64,000 bases of DNA from Caenorhabditis remanei (Eukaryota; Nematoda; Chromadorea; Rhabditida; Rhabditidae), in NCBI RefSeq assembly GCF_010183535.1, contig NC_071329.1:3162001-3226000 (forward strand), given 5' to 3'. The notes below the pieces were generated by a model. It saw nothing but the letters and a program-made list of their open reading frames with translations. It ran no database searches and was not told the origin of the DNA. Numbering within the stretch: the stretch's first letter is position 1; every line of letters starts with the position of its first letter. Made by a program: the position numbers and the translations under genes. Positions 37,901 to 49,900 of the stretch are shown here, one piece after another.

Positions 37901-40900
37901 GAGGAAAATGATACTTTTTGACCCCAAATTGTTGAAAATCTCTAATAGTTTAAGAAAAACCGTTGAGACTGAATATTTAGAATTTTCGTGAATTTTGGAG
38001 TCAAAATATCACTAAATTTGATGGAAACAATGAGAAAAACTGGTTAGAAATGCTCTTATCCTAAAATTTTTTGGTGGAAAACTGAAATTTAAGATTTTAG
38101 AGGAAAATTAGACTTTTTACACCCCAAATTGCTGAAAATCGCTTAAAATTTAGGGAAAAATCGTCTTTTTTTAGGTTTTAAGAGACAAATGGCAAAATTT
38201 GATGGAAATATGATGAAACCACTCAAAATCCGAAAATCAGCTTGAAAAAACAAAATTAAAATGTGGCAAATGCACTCTAATTGTAATCTTGTGAAAACGC
38301 AGTTTTTTTTCATTGAAAAACTGGCATTTTCATAAGATTATCAATAGAGCGCATTTAGTCACGCGTAGGGGTAACCTATGCCCAAATGTTTGTCTATTCT
38401 GAAAACGGATTACGGTAATTTGTGAGTATGTAGAAAAATGATACTCTAAAACCCTCTAAACCCGAATTTTCGCTCCGAAAAAGCTCAGAAGTGGTCATTT
38501 TTCTCTGATGGCCGAGCTTTTTCTGTTTGGGATTCTAGGCCAGCGGTTGTGAGCATTAGTTCCTCTCGTATTATCGCAAGCGATTGATAGTTTTGGAAGA
38601 GTTAAGTCTCTCCGAAAAGTACTGTAGAAAGCTGAAATGTGGCAAATGCGCTATAATTGTAATCTTGTGAAAATACCGGTTTTAATAAGAAAACTGACAT
38701 TTTCAAAAGATTATCAATAGAGCCCATTTAGTCACGCGTAGGGGGAACCTATGCTCAAATTTTTTGTTGCGATTTTCCCCTAAAAAAAACTCAAATTTCG
38801 CCACTTTCAGATCCGAAAATTCATGAATCTAATGGACGATCGAGTGACGGGATATCTGAAAATGAAGCGTCTCCCCGATACGAATATGTTCTACTGTAAA
38901 AGTATCCACGATAAGGAATTATACAAGAGAGTGGCTGAAACACCGCCCGATGATGATTCCGTCGAGAATTTCTCGTCAGAAATCGCCGATTTTTGGATAA
39001 TTCTTACTGTCGACGCGACGACGGCTCACAGTATTTCCGTCCACTTCTGCCAACGATACGCTCATCAACATACCGTAGTCCTTGACGAGATGTGGGCGGG
39101 CATTCGACAAGAGTTGCGGATTCTGAATCAGGAGAGCCTTCTGGAGATGATGTATATTCAGAGAAAGGTAGATAAACTTCTCGTGCCGGAGATCATCACT
39201 GCGGCGACGACGATGAGAAAATCGATATCGGAGGAGAAGAATCATCCGGCGACGACGACGACGACGGAGAAGGAGAAGATTGTGGAGAAGAATAAGATGA
39301 TGATGCCACGTGGAGAATTGCCGGGAGATTTGTATTTCTACTTTGCAGAGGGATATTTCGCGTGTCCCTTGCAGAGAGAGTTGTGGTAAGGAGAAAACAT
39401 GGAATTTTGGCCACGCCCACTTTTGCAATTCAGCCGCGGGAACCTACAAAAACAGCATCGTAAGGAAAAATTGCAAAAAAAAAAAGCGGGCGTGGCATAA
39501 AATAGGCGGAGCCTATTTCTGCAGTTTTGCCGCATCATGTTTTTAGAGAAATGTTGAATAGAAAATGTCTTTTTTTCCTGTTTTTATAATAATTTCAGCC
39601 TCATTCAAATCGTCAAAAATCTCATAAACACTGAAACTTTGCAATAAAAAAGGTTTTCTATTCAATTTCACAATAGCAAAACTCTTAACATTTCCGCATC
39701 CAAATCTTCTAAAAAAATTCCCGAAATCTAGTTTCTGACAGAATTTTAACGGAAAAACTAGAAAACTTCCGAAAATTGCGATTTTTCCATTCAAAAATCG
39801 CTTTATTTACCACTACAATTTTTGAAAAGAGAACTGAATTCATATTTTTAAATTACAGATTCCGATACTTTTGAAAATTCCAAGGAATCTTTATTATTGA
39901 CGCATATGCCTTAAAATCGCTCTAAACGCCACAATTCCCGTTGCCCTGACTCAAAAGAGCCTAGATGGAAGAGTTTTTTAGGGCGTGTAGTTCTCTCGGA
40001 AAATATTTTTTGCTCAATTCCTCGTTTCCTGATTCATTCCATTGGAATGATTCCAACATTTATATCAAAGTTTTTTTTAAAACAAGAAAATACTCCTTTT
40101 TGCAGGATAACAGTACCCGAACGAGTGCGAAACCAGAGTACCCTTCTCCATAAGAATCCACTTCATATGGCATTCGAAAAGATCAAAGTGCCACTTCTCA
40201 AGTACAGTGTCAGCAATCGATTGAACACTTTTGTCTATAAGTGAGTTTTTGTCTATAAGTGAGACAAACAGACACAATATTCCAGAGACACGGATCGCAA
40301 TCAAATCTTCTATTTCCAACTACACATGGACCGTGACTCATACGAGCTCGCCGTCAAGGGCAACAAAGCGAAATTGCGCCGAAAACAAATGGAAACGATC
40401 GAGGCGATGTTGGAGACGAAGATCTGTATGACAATATTCGGCATCACCGAACCGCACACCGAGACAATCGAGACGATTTGGTCGGGACTCAACGAGAAGT
40501 TGGACTCACTTTTGTTGGCTGAAATCATGCGAGGATACTCTCAAAATAATCAACAATCATTGCTGCTCAACGAGATTTCATTCTTGCAACCAGAGCGTCC
40601 CGGACCACACGTTCGCAAATTCTTCTCCATTCCCTTCATATTCCACGACTACTTATCATCGCTCCTTTTCTATATCGGACAGCATATCGAGGCGATTCCG
40701 AGGATCTCACCGGCGAAGGTGAAGGAGAAGAACGTGTTTTATAGTGGAACGGCGTTCAATCGGACACCGGTGGTCACCAGTTGGCAGCCGTCGGCGGCGA
40801 GCCGGACTCGAAGTTTTAGGAATAAGATTGAGCCACAGAATACGCCGGATTCTGGAACTGGAGCAGCAACAGCCTCCACAGACGTCGAAGAAGGCGTTGA

Positions 40901-43900
40901 AGCGCGTGAAGGGCTCCTTCGAGCCTTCTCCATCGAAGAAAAGCTAGAAGACCCTCTAAACCCATCGACGATTTTCAAAGCGCACCCGCCTATCGTCGGC
41001 TCCTTACCTAGAGACTACCTGCTATCCTCATTTTTCGTCTATCACATTCTCCCTGCCAAAGGTGTCGTCGATACCGGCATCGCGTTGATTGAATTCAGAA
41101 TTTGTAAACCGGATGGTACCCTGATTCCGGCTTATGAACAACCTCGAATGAACGAGTCGAGTCACTTGCTCCTGGTGCCAAACGTACCGGAAGATAAAGC
41201 TACCGTATACCGCGACATTGTGAAATCGCATAGTTGTACCGTACCGCGTAGCCCACCGGAGAAATCCATTTGTGGATACGTGGAAATGATTGTGTGGACA
41301 AAGGGTGATGTGGTGAAGGAGGACTTCGAGAAGATGATGTATGAGCTCATCGAGGAGGCCATGTTCGACGTTATCACCGAATTCGGTTACCTGAATACCA
41401 CGATTGTCGAGGAGAACACGTTGACAGCGCATGTGGCGGTGGTGGCTCGGAATTCCGATGCTTATCTGCCGGGTATTGAACAGCCGACGACACAGCCAAC
41501 GGAGCAGAAACAACTAACGAAGCAAGGCTCTGCTAGTAGTGTGACGGCTTCTGTCGACACACGACACTCGCATGCGCATTCTGAGAGGGAAGTGGGGGGC
41601 AGGAGGAGCTTGGTGGTGAGTTTTGGACACGGAAAATTGCGGAAAACGCGGTTTTTTAATTGAAAAATGACTTTTTTGAAGGTTTGGAAATGTCTGTCTG
41701 TCTCTCGGCTTGTCCAGATGCCCGAGTGAGACATCCGGATGTATAGACAGACAAAACGACAGTTTTCAGATTAAGAAACTGTCTGTGTCGGTTCATCCGG
41801 ATGTCCAGATGTCCGAATCCTTATATCTGATTATCTGGATTCACACTTTGGAAAACTAACTAAAATGTGGCAAATGCGCTCTAATTGTAATCTTGTGTAA
41901 ATGACAGTTTTTTAATAAGAAAACTGACATTTTTATGAGATTATGAATAGAGCGCATTTAGTCACGCGTAGGGGGAACCTATGCCCAAATTTTTCCGAGT
42001 TTTGATAGTATTATTGGACATGTGGACACCTGGACACACATTTAGAATAAAACGGAATTTTCAGAGGGGGGGGGGGGAGAATCACCGAAAAATGTGTTTT
42101 TGGAGAATTTTTCGATCAAATTTTTTGCATTTTTTGCAAATTTCTTGAGAGATTTGAACGTCTGGACATCCGCACATACAGAAACAACAAAATGAGAAAT
42201 GTTAATGTTGTCAATCTGTAGATCTGTGTGTCCGGATGTCGAGATGCTCGTAGGTTGAAGAAAGTGGCTCGAAAACGTTATCCAGGACTCCTTTTCGGTC
42301 AAAAACTGAAAATTTTATACAAAAAACTCTGTCTGTATATCCAGATGTCCGGATAACAGTTCTGATAATCTTGACATCGTGAAGTACGTATAAATAGATT
42401 ACTGTAGCAAACTAAAATGTGGCAAATGCGCTCTAATTATAATCTTGTGAAAATACAGTTTTTAATAAGAAAACTGGAATTTTTATGAGATTATGAATAG
42501 AGCGCATTTAGTCACGCGTAGGGGGGAACCTATGCCCAAATTTTTCGAAGTGAGACATCCGGATGCACAGACAGACAGACAGACAGAAATGTTTTTTTTG
42601 CATCAAGCCAAATATCTAGACGTCCGGATGTCCGGATACATAGAAATAGAGCAAAACGTTAGCTTGTCTGTCTGTGTGTCCGGATATCCAATTGTTTGGA
42701 AAAGTGCTTTTTTTTGGTCAAAAAATGCCCAAAAAATTAAAAATGCGAATATCCGGACACACAGACAAATATTTTTAATGCACTCGCATGCATCCGGATG
42801 TCCCATTTTTTTCTCTTTTTTTTGTCAGTCTGCACATTTGGATATCCGGATGTCCATCACATCATCACCCATCTAACCCCATTCTCAGTTGAATTTGTGA
42901 TTTTTTGTCAAAAATGCATACTGTAGCAAACCAAAATGTGGCAAATGCGCTCTAATTATAATCTTGTGAAAATACAGTTTTTTCGCTGGAAAAACTGGCA
43001 TTTTCATGCGATTATGAATAGAGCGCATTTAGTCACGCGTAGGGGGGAACCTATGCCCAAATGTTTTTCCGAATTTGCGATTTTTTGTCAAAAATGCGGA
43101 TATCCGGACACACAGACAACGAAAATGCGGTCTGTGCGTCTTTGTGTATCCGGATATCCCACTTTTTCAGTTTTCTGACAGTCTGTACATCTGGATATCC
43201 TGATGTCCATCACATCATCACCCCCATCTAATCCCATCCTCAGTTACAGCATGGTCCTGGAAGCCTGGATGTCGTCCACCCACACTCACATCTTCCACTT
43301 CATCTTCCGAATCTCCCACCACTTCCACCTCAACCACGAACCCCTGCAGCCCGGATGCCATCGATTGCGAAGGATATCGAGCAGAGTTTGTCGAATAACG
43401 ATGCGAAGTAAGCCCCGCCCCCCCTCCTTTCAGAAAATCTTTAAAATTTGAAAAAAGAGTTTTCAGTTTCCGCCGTCAAGATTTCATGAATCGCAAGAAC
43501 GCCTATAGTATCATCAAATGGTTGGATTACGTGGCGTCAAAACAGGGCGAGACGAATAGTGTCATCAAGCAGAGGATACGATTCGAATTTCAGCACGCAA
43601 GCCTTCCGGCGCTTTTCGAGATACGTAATCGGCTGGAATTCGCGTTGTCGACGAACGAGTCGGCGATTCGGGAGAGGGTATTCCTGTGTGGATTGAGAAA
43701 ACATGAAAGTGACAGTAGTCACGGCGGTGTGATTTCGCTTCGAGAATCGAATCTATCGATTTTCGGTACGAATTCCCATGACGGACGCTTCGAAGTTCTC
43801 ACCACTGATCCGTTCCACGCGATGACAGAGGATTGTGGAGTGGATGAGAGTCAGAATCAGGAGGAATACATTCTTGTCAGCTGTATTAAGAATGTGTTCG

Positions 43901-46900
43901 ACGGGTTTTGTGAGAATGATATCCGGACGAAAGCCGATGTCGATGCGATGCGACACACGTTTTCGACGCATTTGCGTGAGTTTTCGGAGAGACATCCGGA
44001 TACACAGAGATACGAATTTTCAAAATAAGGGAGAAAAATGGGGGAAACTTGTGAAAAAAATTGAAAAATTAGTGAAAAATTACTGAAAATCGGCAGTATT
44101 TGAGTTTAGAGGCATACGGTCATTCGTCTAAACAGATGGACATCTGAATAGATTTCAACAGACAGATAGGTACAAACATTTGGACATCAGGATAATCAGA
44201 CAGACAGATAGACAGAAAATTTGGTTCCTCCACTGTTTCAGACCGATTTTTTTCGAGAAAAATGGGATTTTCTGAGTTTTAGAAGATTGTCTGTCTGTCT
44301 GTCTGTTCATACAGATGTCCATTAAGATATAGTTTTGTTTATATGGACATCTGGACATCCGGACACATCTACAGATTACTGTAGTGAACTAAAATGACTG
44401 TCTAAATGCGTTCTAATTATAATCTTGTGAAAGTGACAATTTCTTCACTGAAAAACTGACATTTCCATAAGATTATAAATAGAGCGCATTTAGTCACGCG
44501 TAGGGGGAACCTATGCTCAAATTTTCACAGTTTTGGAGATCTGGACTCACAGATAAACAAGAAGACATTTTGAAAGACAAGAATCACCGAAAAATGTGTT
44601 TTTTTGAGAATTTTTCGACATTCAGCATCTGAAAACGCGCCAAAAGTCACGCCAGACTCGAAAACTATAGTTTTTGCTCGGAAATCTCGTTTTTCTGCCT
44701 GAAAAGACGGACGCGTCACAGGTGGGCCAGACACACTTTGGAAAATCCAATAGTTTTAGATCGGTTGAGATCCGATAAATAGATAGACATGGATTACTGT
44801 AGAAAAGTAAGATATGGCAAATGCGCTCTAAGTATAATCTTGTGAAAATACTTTTTTTTTCACTAAAAAACTGACATTTTCATAAGATTATGAATAGAGC
44901 GCATTTAGTCACGCGTAGGGGGAACCTATGCCCAAATTTTTTGCAAATTTCCAGACATCTGGATTTACAGATAAACAGACAGAAGGGGGCGGAACCTCAT
45001 CTTTCTATTTTCAGACGGAAAATACAGTCCACTGGTCCAACAAAGAATGTATTGTCCACGTCAACGTATAATGATGGCATTCCTGAAAGGAGACTTCATG
45101 ACGATCTACTTCTACAACTATCACTCGAACATTCATCAAGAAGCCGTCGATTGCATGAATCGAATCGTCGGATTCCACAACGCCAAGTCACGTCTTCTCC
45201 GTGAGATTGGACTTCACAAAATGGGCATCACTCATTTGTCGCCGTTCCACACGGAACCGATACACGAGTACGACTACGAGGTGCTGATTTGGACGGATCC
45301 GACGACGTTGATCTCGAAAGAGTTCCCGATTGAGCATAAAGCACCGCCGGCGTATATGAAGGAGGCGCAGTGCTCGAACATCTTTTTCCGAATGTATAGA
45401 CAACCGGATTTGCAGGAGACGATGGGAAGGAATAAGACATTGTTTAAGGTGCGGAATTGGAAGAAAGGGCGGAAAAATTGGCTGAAAATCACAGAATAGA
45501 CATCTAGATTCACAGATAGATTTGCATCTTCATTGATGTAATATGTGGCAAATGCGCTCTAATTGTAATCTTGTGAAAATGACTGTTTTTATTAAGAAAA
45601 CTGACATTTTCATGAGAAATAGAGCGCATTTAGTCACGCGTAGGGGGAACCTATGCCCAAATTTTTCGCGTTTTGGACATCTGGACTCACAGATAAGCAG
45701 GAAGGCATTTTGAAAGGCAAGAATCACCAAAAAATAGTTTTTTTGAAAATTTCTTGAGATATCTGGACATCTGGACGTCCGGACACACAGAAACAACAAA
45801 ATGAGAAATGGTAACGTTGTCTGTCTGTGGGTCTGTGTGTCCGGATGTCGAGATGCTCGTAGAAACGTTATCTAAGACTCAATTTCAGCCAAAAACTGCC
45901 GAAATTTTGAAAGTTTTGTACAAAAAAGGTTGTCTGTATATCCAGATGTCCAGATAACAGTTCTGATAATCTTGGTGGGCATCTGGACATCAGGACACGT
46001 CTATAGATAAACGAGGATAGCATACCAAAAAGTGGCAAATGCGCTCTAATTATAATCTTGTGAAAATGACAGTTTTTTATCGGAAAACTGAAATTTTCCT
46101 GAGATTACAATTAGAGCGCATTTAGTCACGCGTAGGGGGAACCTATGCCCAAATTTTACACGGTTTGTGAGCTAAAAACGCGATTTTTTGCAGAGTGATT
46201 GTGTCAAAACAATGCACTACGAGCAACTTCTCCGCTGGCGTAGCGGTCTCAAAACGAAACTAGATTTCATCCAAAAAGTGCATCGATGCCACGTGGAGAT
46301 GACTCGAAAATCGCCGATTATCACCGAACACGAGCTTCTAATGTTCATTCGACCACCGAAGTTAGCGAAGAAGTGTGGCGGCGGACCGCCGACGACGTCA
46401 TCCACGTCTTCGGTGGTTCGACACCGCCCGTCTTCTCATCACCACCAACACCACAACGACGACGATCATCATACCATTGAGGATAACGGATCGATGACTG
46501 AACGAACATCGAAACGAGCCTCGATTTATGGGGAATCGGTGAAAAGTGTTCATTCACAAGTTATTGCGAATGAATCTGAAATTTTCAAAGGGAAAGGAGA
46601 GTTTTTGAGGAAAACAGAGCTGAAATTGGGATTGGCCGCTGAAAAGTTCCATGAGATCCGCACGCCCTTTTTCCTACGCTCTGAATGGAATCGAGATGCT
46701 CCACGCCGAGCTGGAGAGCTCTTTGATGAGGTCGTTCGGGAGACTGATATCAGATCGATGCTCGAGGAGCCCCTTAAAGAATTTCTGGAGATTTATGAGG
46801 TTCAGAAGGCGAAGACGACGAAACAGCTGATGAAACGCAAGTATTCGGAGAAGAATGTGGAGGTGCAAGTGGCTGAGATGGTGGTGAAGAATGAGCAACG

Positions 46901-49900
46901 GCACGAAGGGGAGGAGCTATTTGAGAGGGATGAGTTGGACGAGGATTGGTCGGAAGTGGATAGCGATTTGGAGGATGACGAGGAGGAGGATTCGGGGGGA
47001 AGTGGAGGACAACAGATGATGACGGGAGATGAGAATTTTCAGCGGATGGTGAGGAGAAAATTGGACAAAAACCTTCATATCTATCCAGCCAGACTCATCT
47101 CGTCGAGAGCTTTCAAAAAAGTACCCACAAGCCATGGTTCCGTGCAAGTTGGGTCTCGCCACGAAAACTACAGTAATCCTTCGGGTTACTGTAGGTTTCG
47201 TGGCGAGACCCAACTCGCTTCAAATCCAGGCTTGTGGGTACTTTTCTGAAAGCTCTCGACGAGCTGAATTCAGCTATGTAAATTACGAGGACTAGTTTTG
47301 GGTTTCTAGGCCGTCATTATCGTTTTTGACCCATTTTTTGTGTTCAATCGTCCAAAAAAACCGCTATTTTAATGATTTTCAGTACGGAAAAGTGCGTCGC
47401 TCGTGGAAAGTCAACCCACCAGTGTCTCCAATGCCATTCGACTCTCGTCACAACTCGATATCCTCTTCGATTCCATCGTCAAAACCATCCGAATCCGGGC
47501 CAATTGAGAAAATGTTCAGTTTTACGATGAACGCGGCGAGCAAATTGACGAGACGTTTGAGCAGGAAACCGACGGAAAAGTTAGTGCAGAGAAAATTGAC
47601 TTAAAGCGAACGAAAAAGTGGCAAAAATCGGAATTTCTGACTGAAAATACACTTAAATTGTTGAAAATCACTTTTTCGCAATGCCCTCCGAGGACTAGTT
47701 TTGGGCCTAGAAACCCAAAACTAGTCCTCGTGATCTACATAGCTGAATTCAGCTCATCGAGAGCTTTCAGAAAAGTACCCACAAGCCTAGGTTTGCAGCA
47801 TTTCAGGTCTCACCACGAAAACTACAATAATCCGCAGGACTACTGTAGTTTTCGTGGCGAGACCCAGCCTGCACGGAACCATGGCTTGTGGGTACTTTTA
47901 TGAAAGCTCTCGACGAGCTGAATTCCGCTATGTAGATCACGAGGACTGGTTGTAGTTTTCTAGGCCACCAGATCAATTTCTGTCCGCGATCAAAAGGAGG
48001 GCATCAACCGTGCGGACATTAAGGATTTTTGGTTTTTGACTGAAATTTCACCTTTTTCGGATCGAAAAACCTCTAAAATCCACGTTTTTTGCAGAGAACA
48101 ATCGATCGATAAAGGAGAAGACGTCGCCCAAGAATTGGAAGACCTGGATAACGAAGAATCTGGAATGGAACCAGCGGCGATCGCTCCAATCATGTATAAA
48201 CACGCTGAGGAGTTCTCACACTATTTCACGCAAAAATACGGTTTCATCCAGTTTCAAGTGGAAAAATGCAATCGTCGATCGAAAGTTCTGAATCGATATA
48301 CGACGAACACGAATGTCTACACGGATCTACCGTACCTCGTGTTCTTTAAAGCGTTCGACGGTGGCGTGATTTTCGCCGATTTGAGATACGAAATGCCCGA
48401 GTTTGTTGTCAATTTTTATATGTATGAACGGGCGAAATCGTCGTCCGCCGACTATTATATGGTCGATCGAATGGAGGCGTTGTATTGGAAAGAGACTGAA
48501 GAGTTGCATTTGGCGGCGAAACAGTTGAAGGTTAGGTATAGTGGACGTATCCGGATATTCTGACGAATAGACCGACAGAGAGAGAGAGAGATTAAAAAGG
48601 AAATCAGAAAGTCTGGAAATCTGGACGTCTTGAGAAACAAACAGGCAGAAAGATCGATGGAACCGTTATCTAGGACTCATTTTCAGTCGAAAACTACCGA
48701 ATTTCTGAAAATTTCGTGTAAAAAACGTCTGTCCGTATATCCAGATGTCCAGATAACAGATCTGATGATCTTGATGGACATCTGGACAACCGGACACACT
48801 TATATATAGATACACGAAGATTACTGTAACAAACCAAAATGTGGCAAATGTGCTCTAAATATAATCTTGTGAAAATGACAGTTTTTTATTTGAAAACTGA
48901 CATTTTCATAAGATTATGAATAGAGCGCATTTAGTCACGCGTAGGGGGGAACCTATGCCCAAATTTTTCACACAAAATGACGTATGGCGCTCGAAAAGCC
49001 GAACTTTTCGAAATTCAGCATCTGAAAACGCGCTAAAAGTCACGCCAGACTCGAAAACTATAATTTTTGCTCGAAAATCTCGTTTTTCTGCCTGAAAAGA
49101 TGTCACAGGTGCGCCAGACACACTTCAGAAAATCCAATTTTTGACTCAAAATGACGTATAGAGTTCAAAAAGCCGAACTTTTGGACATTCAACATCTGAA
49201 AACGCGCCAAAAGTCACGCCAGACTCGAAAATCTCGTTTTTCTGCCTGAAAAGACGCGTCACAGGTGCGCCAGGCACACTTTAGAAAAACCAATTTTCGA
49301 CACGAGACGCCAAAAGAGTAGTTCAAGATCGGTTGAGATTCGATAAATAGATAGACATGGATTACTGTAGCAACCCAAAATGTGGCAAATGCGCTCTAAT
49401 TATAATCTTGTGAAAATGACAGTTTTTCCGCTGGAAAATTGAAATTTTCAGAAGATTATCAATAGAGCGCGAATAGTCACGCGTACGGGGAACCTATGCC
49501 CAATTTTTTTGCGGTTTTTCTGTGATTACAGTAATCCTTCGTTTTTCTCCCACCCACTAACGATTCGAGATAGTTACAGGACAGTGTCTGTTTCATGACA
49601 TTCAATTTCGACTATCATCTTCGTGCCGTCGCCACGTATATCGATGCGAAAGTGAACAAGGAGAAGTGTCTCTACGGCAATTCGATGAACGTCTTCCATC
49701 TCATCGAACGTCTTCTTGATTTCTATCAACACGATCTCATTCTCTCACGAAATCTTGTGGCTATAAGTATGTCGGCGCTGGCGTACCTTTGACGCGAAAT
49801 AGCAATTTTGTATTTTCTTTCAGAATACGTGTACATGACAAAAGAGCAGAACGACGAAATCCTGGCGAGAGCCGAAATGGATCGAGGAATGGTTTTGATG

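Noticed and set aside
47049..47249. Extension of the SZT2 exon 19 frame to a stop
   Set aside because: It runs into a palindromic repeat. The GTGAGG donor at 47049 joins exon 20 in phase.
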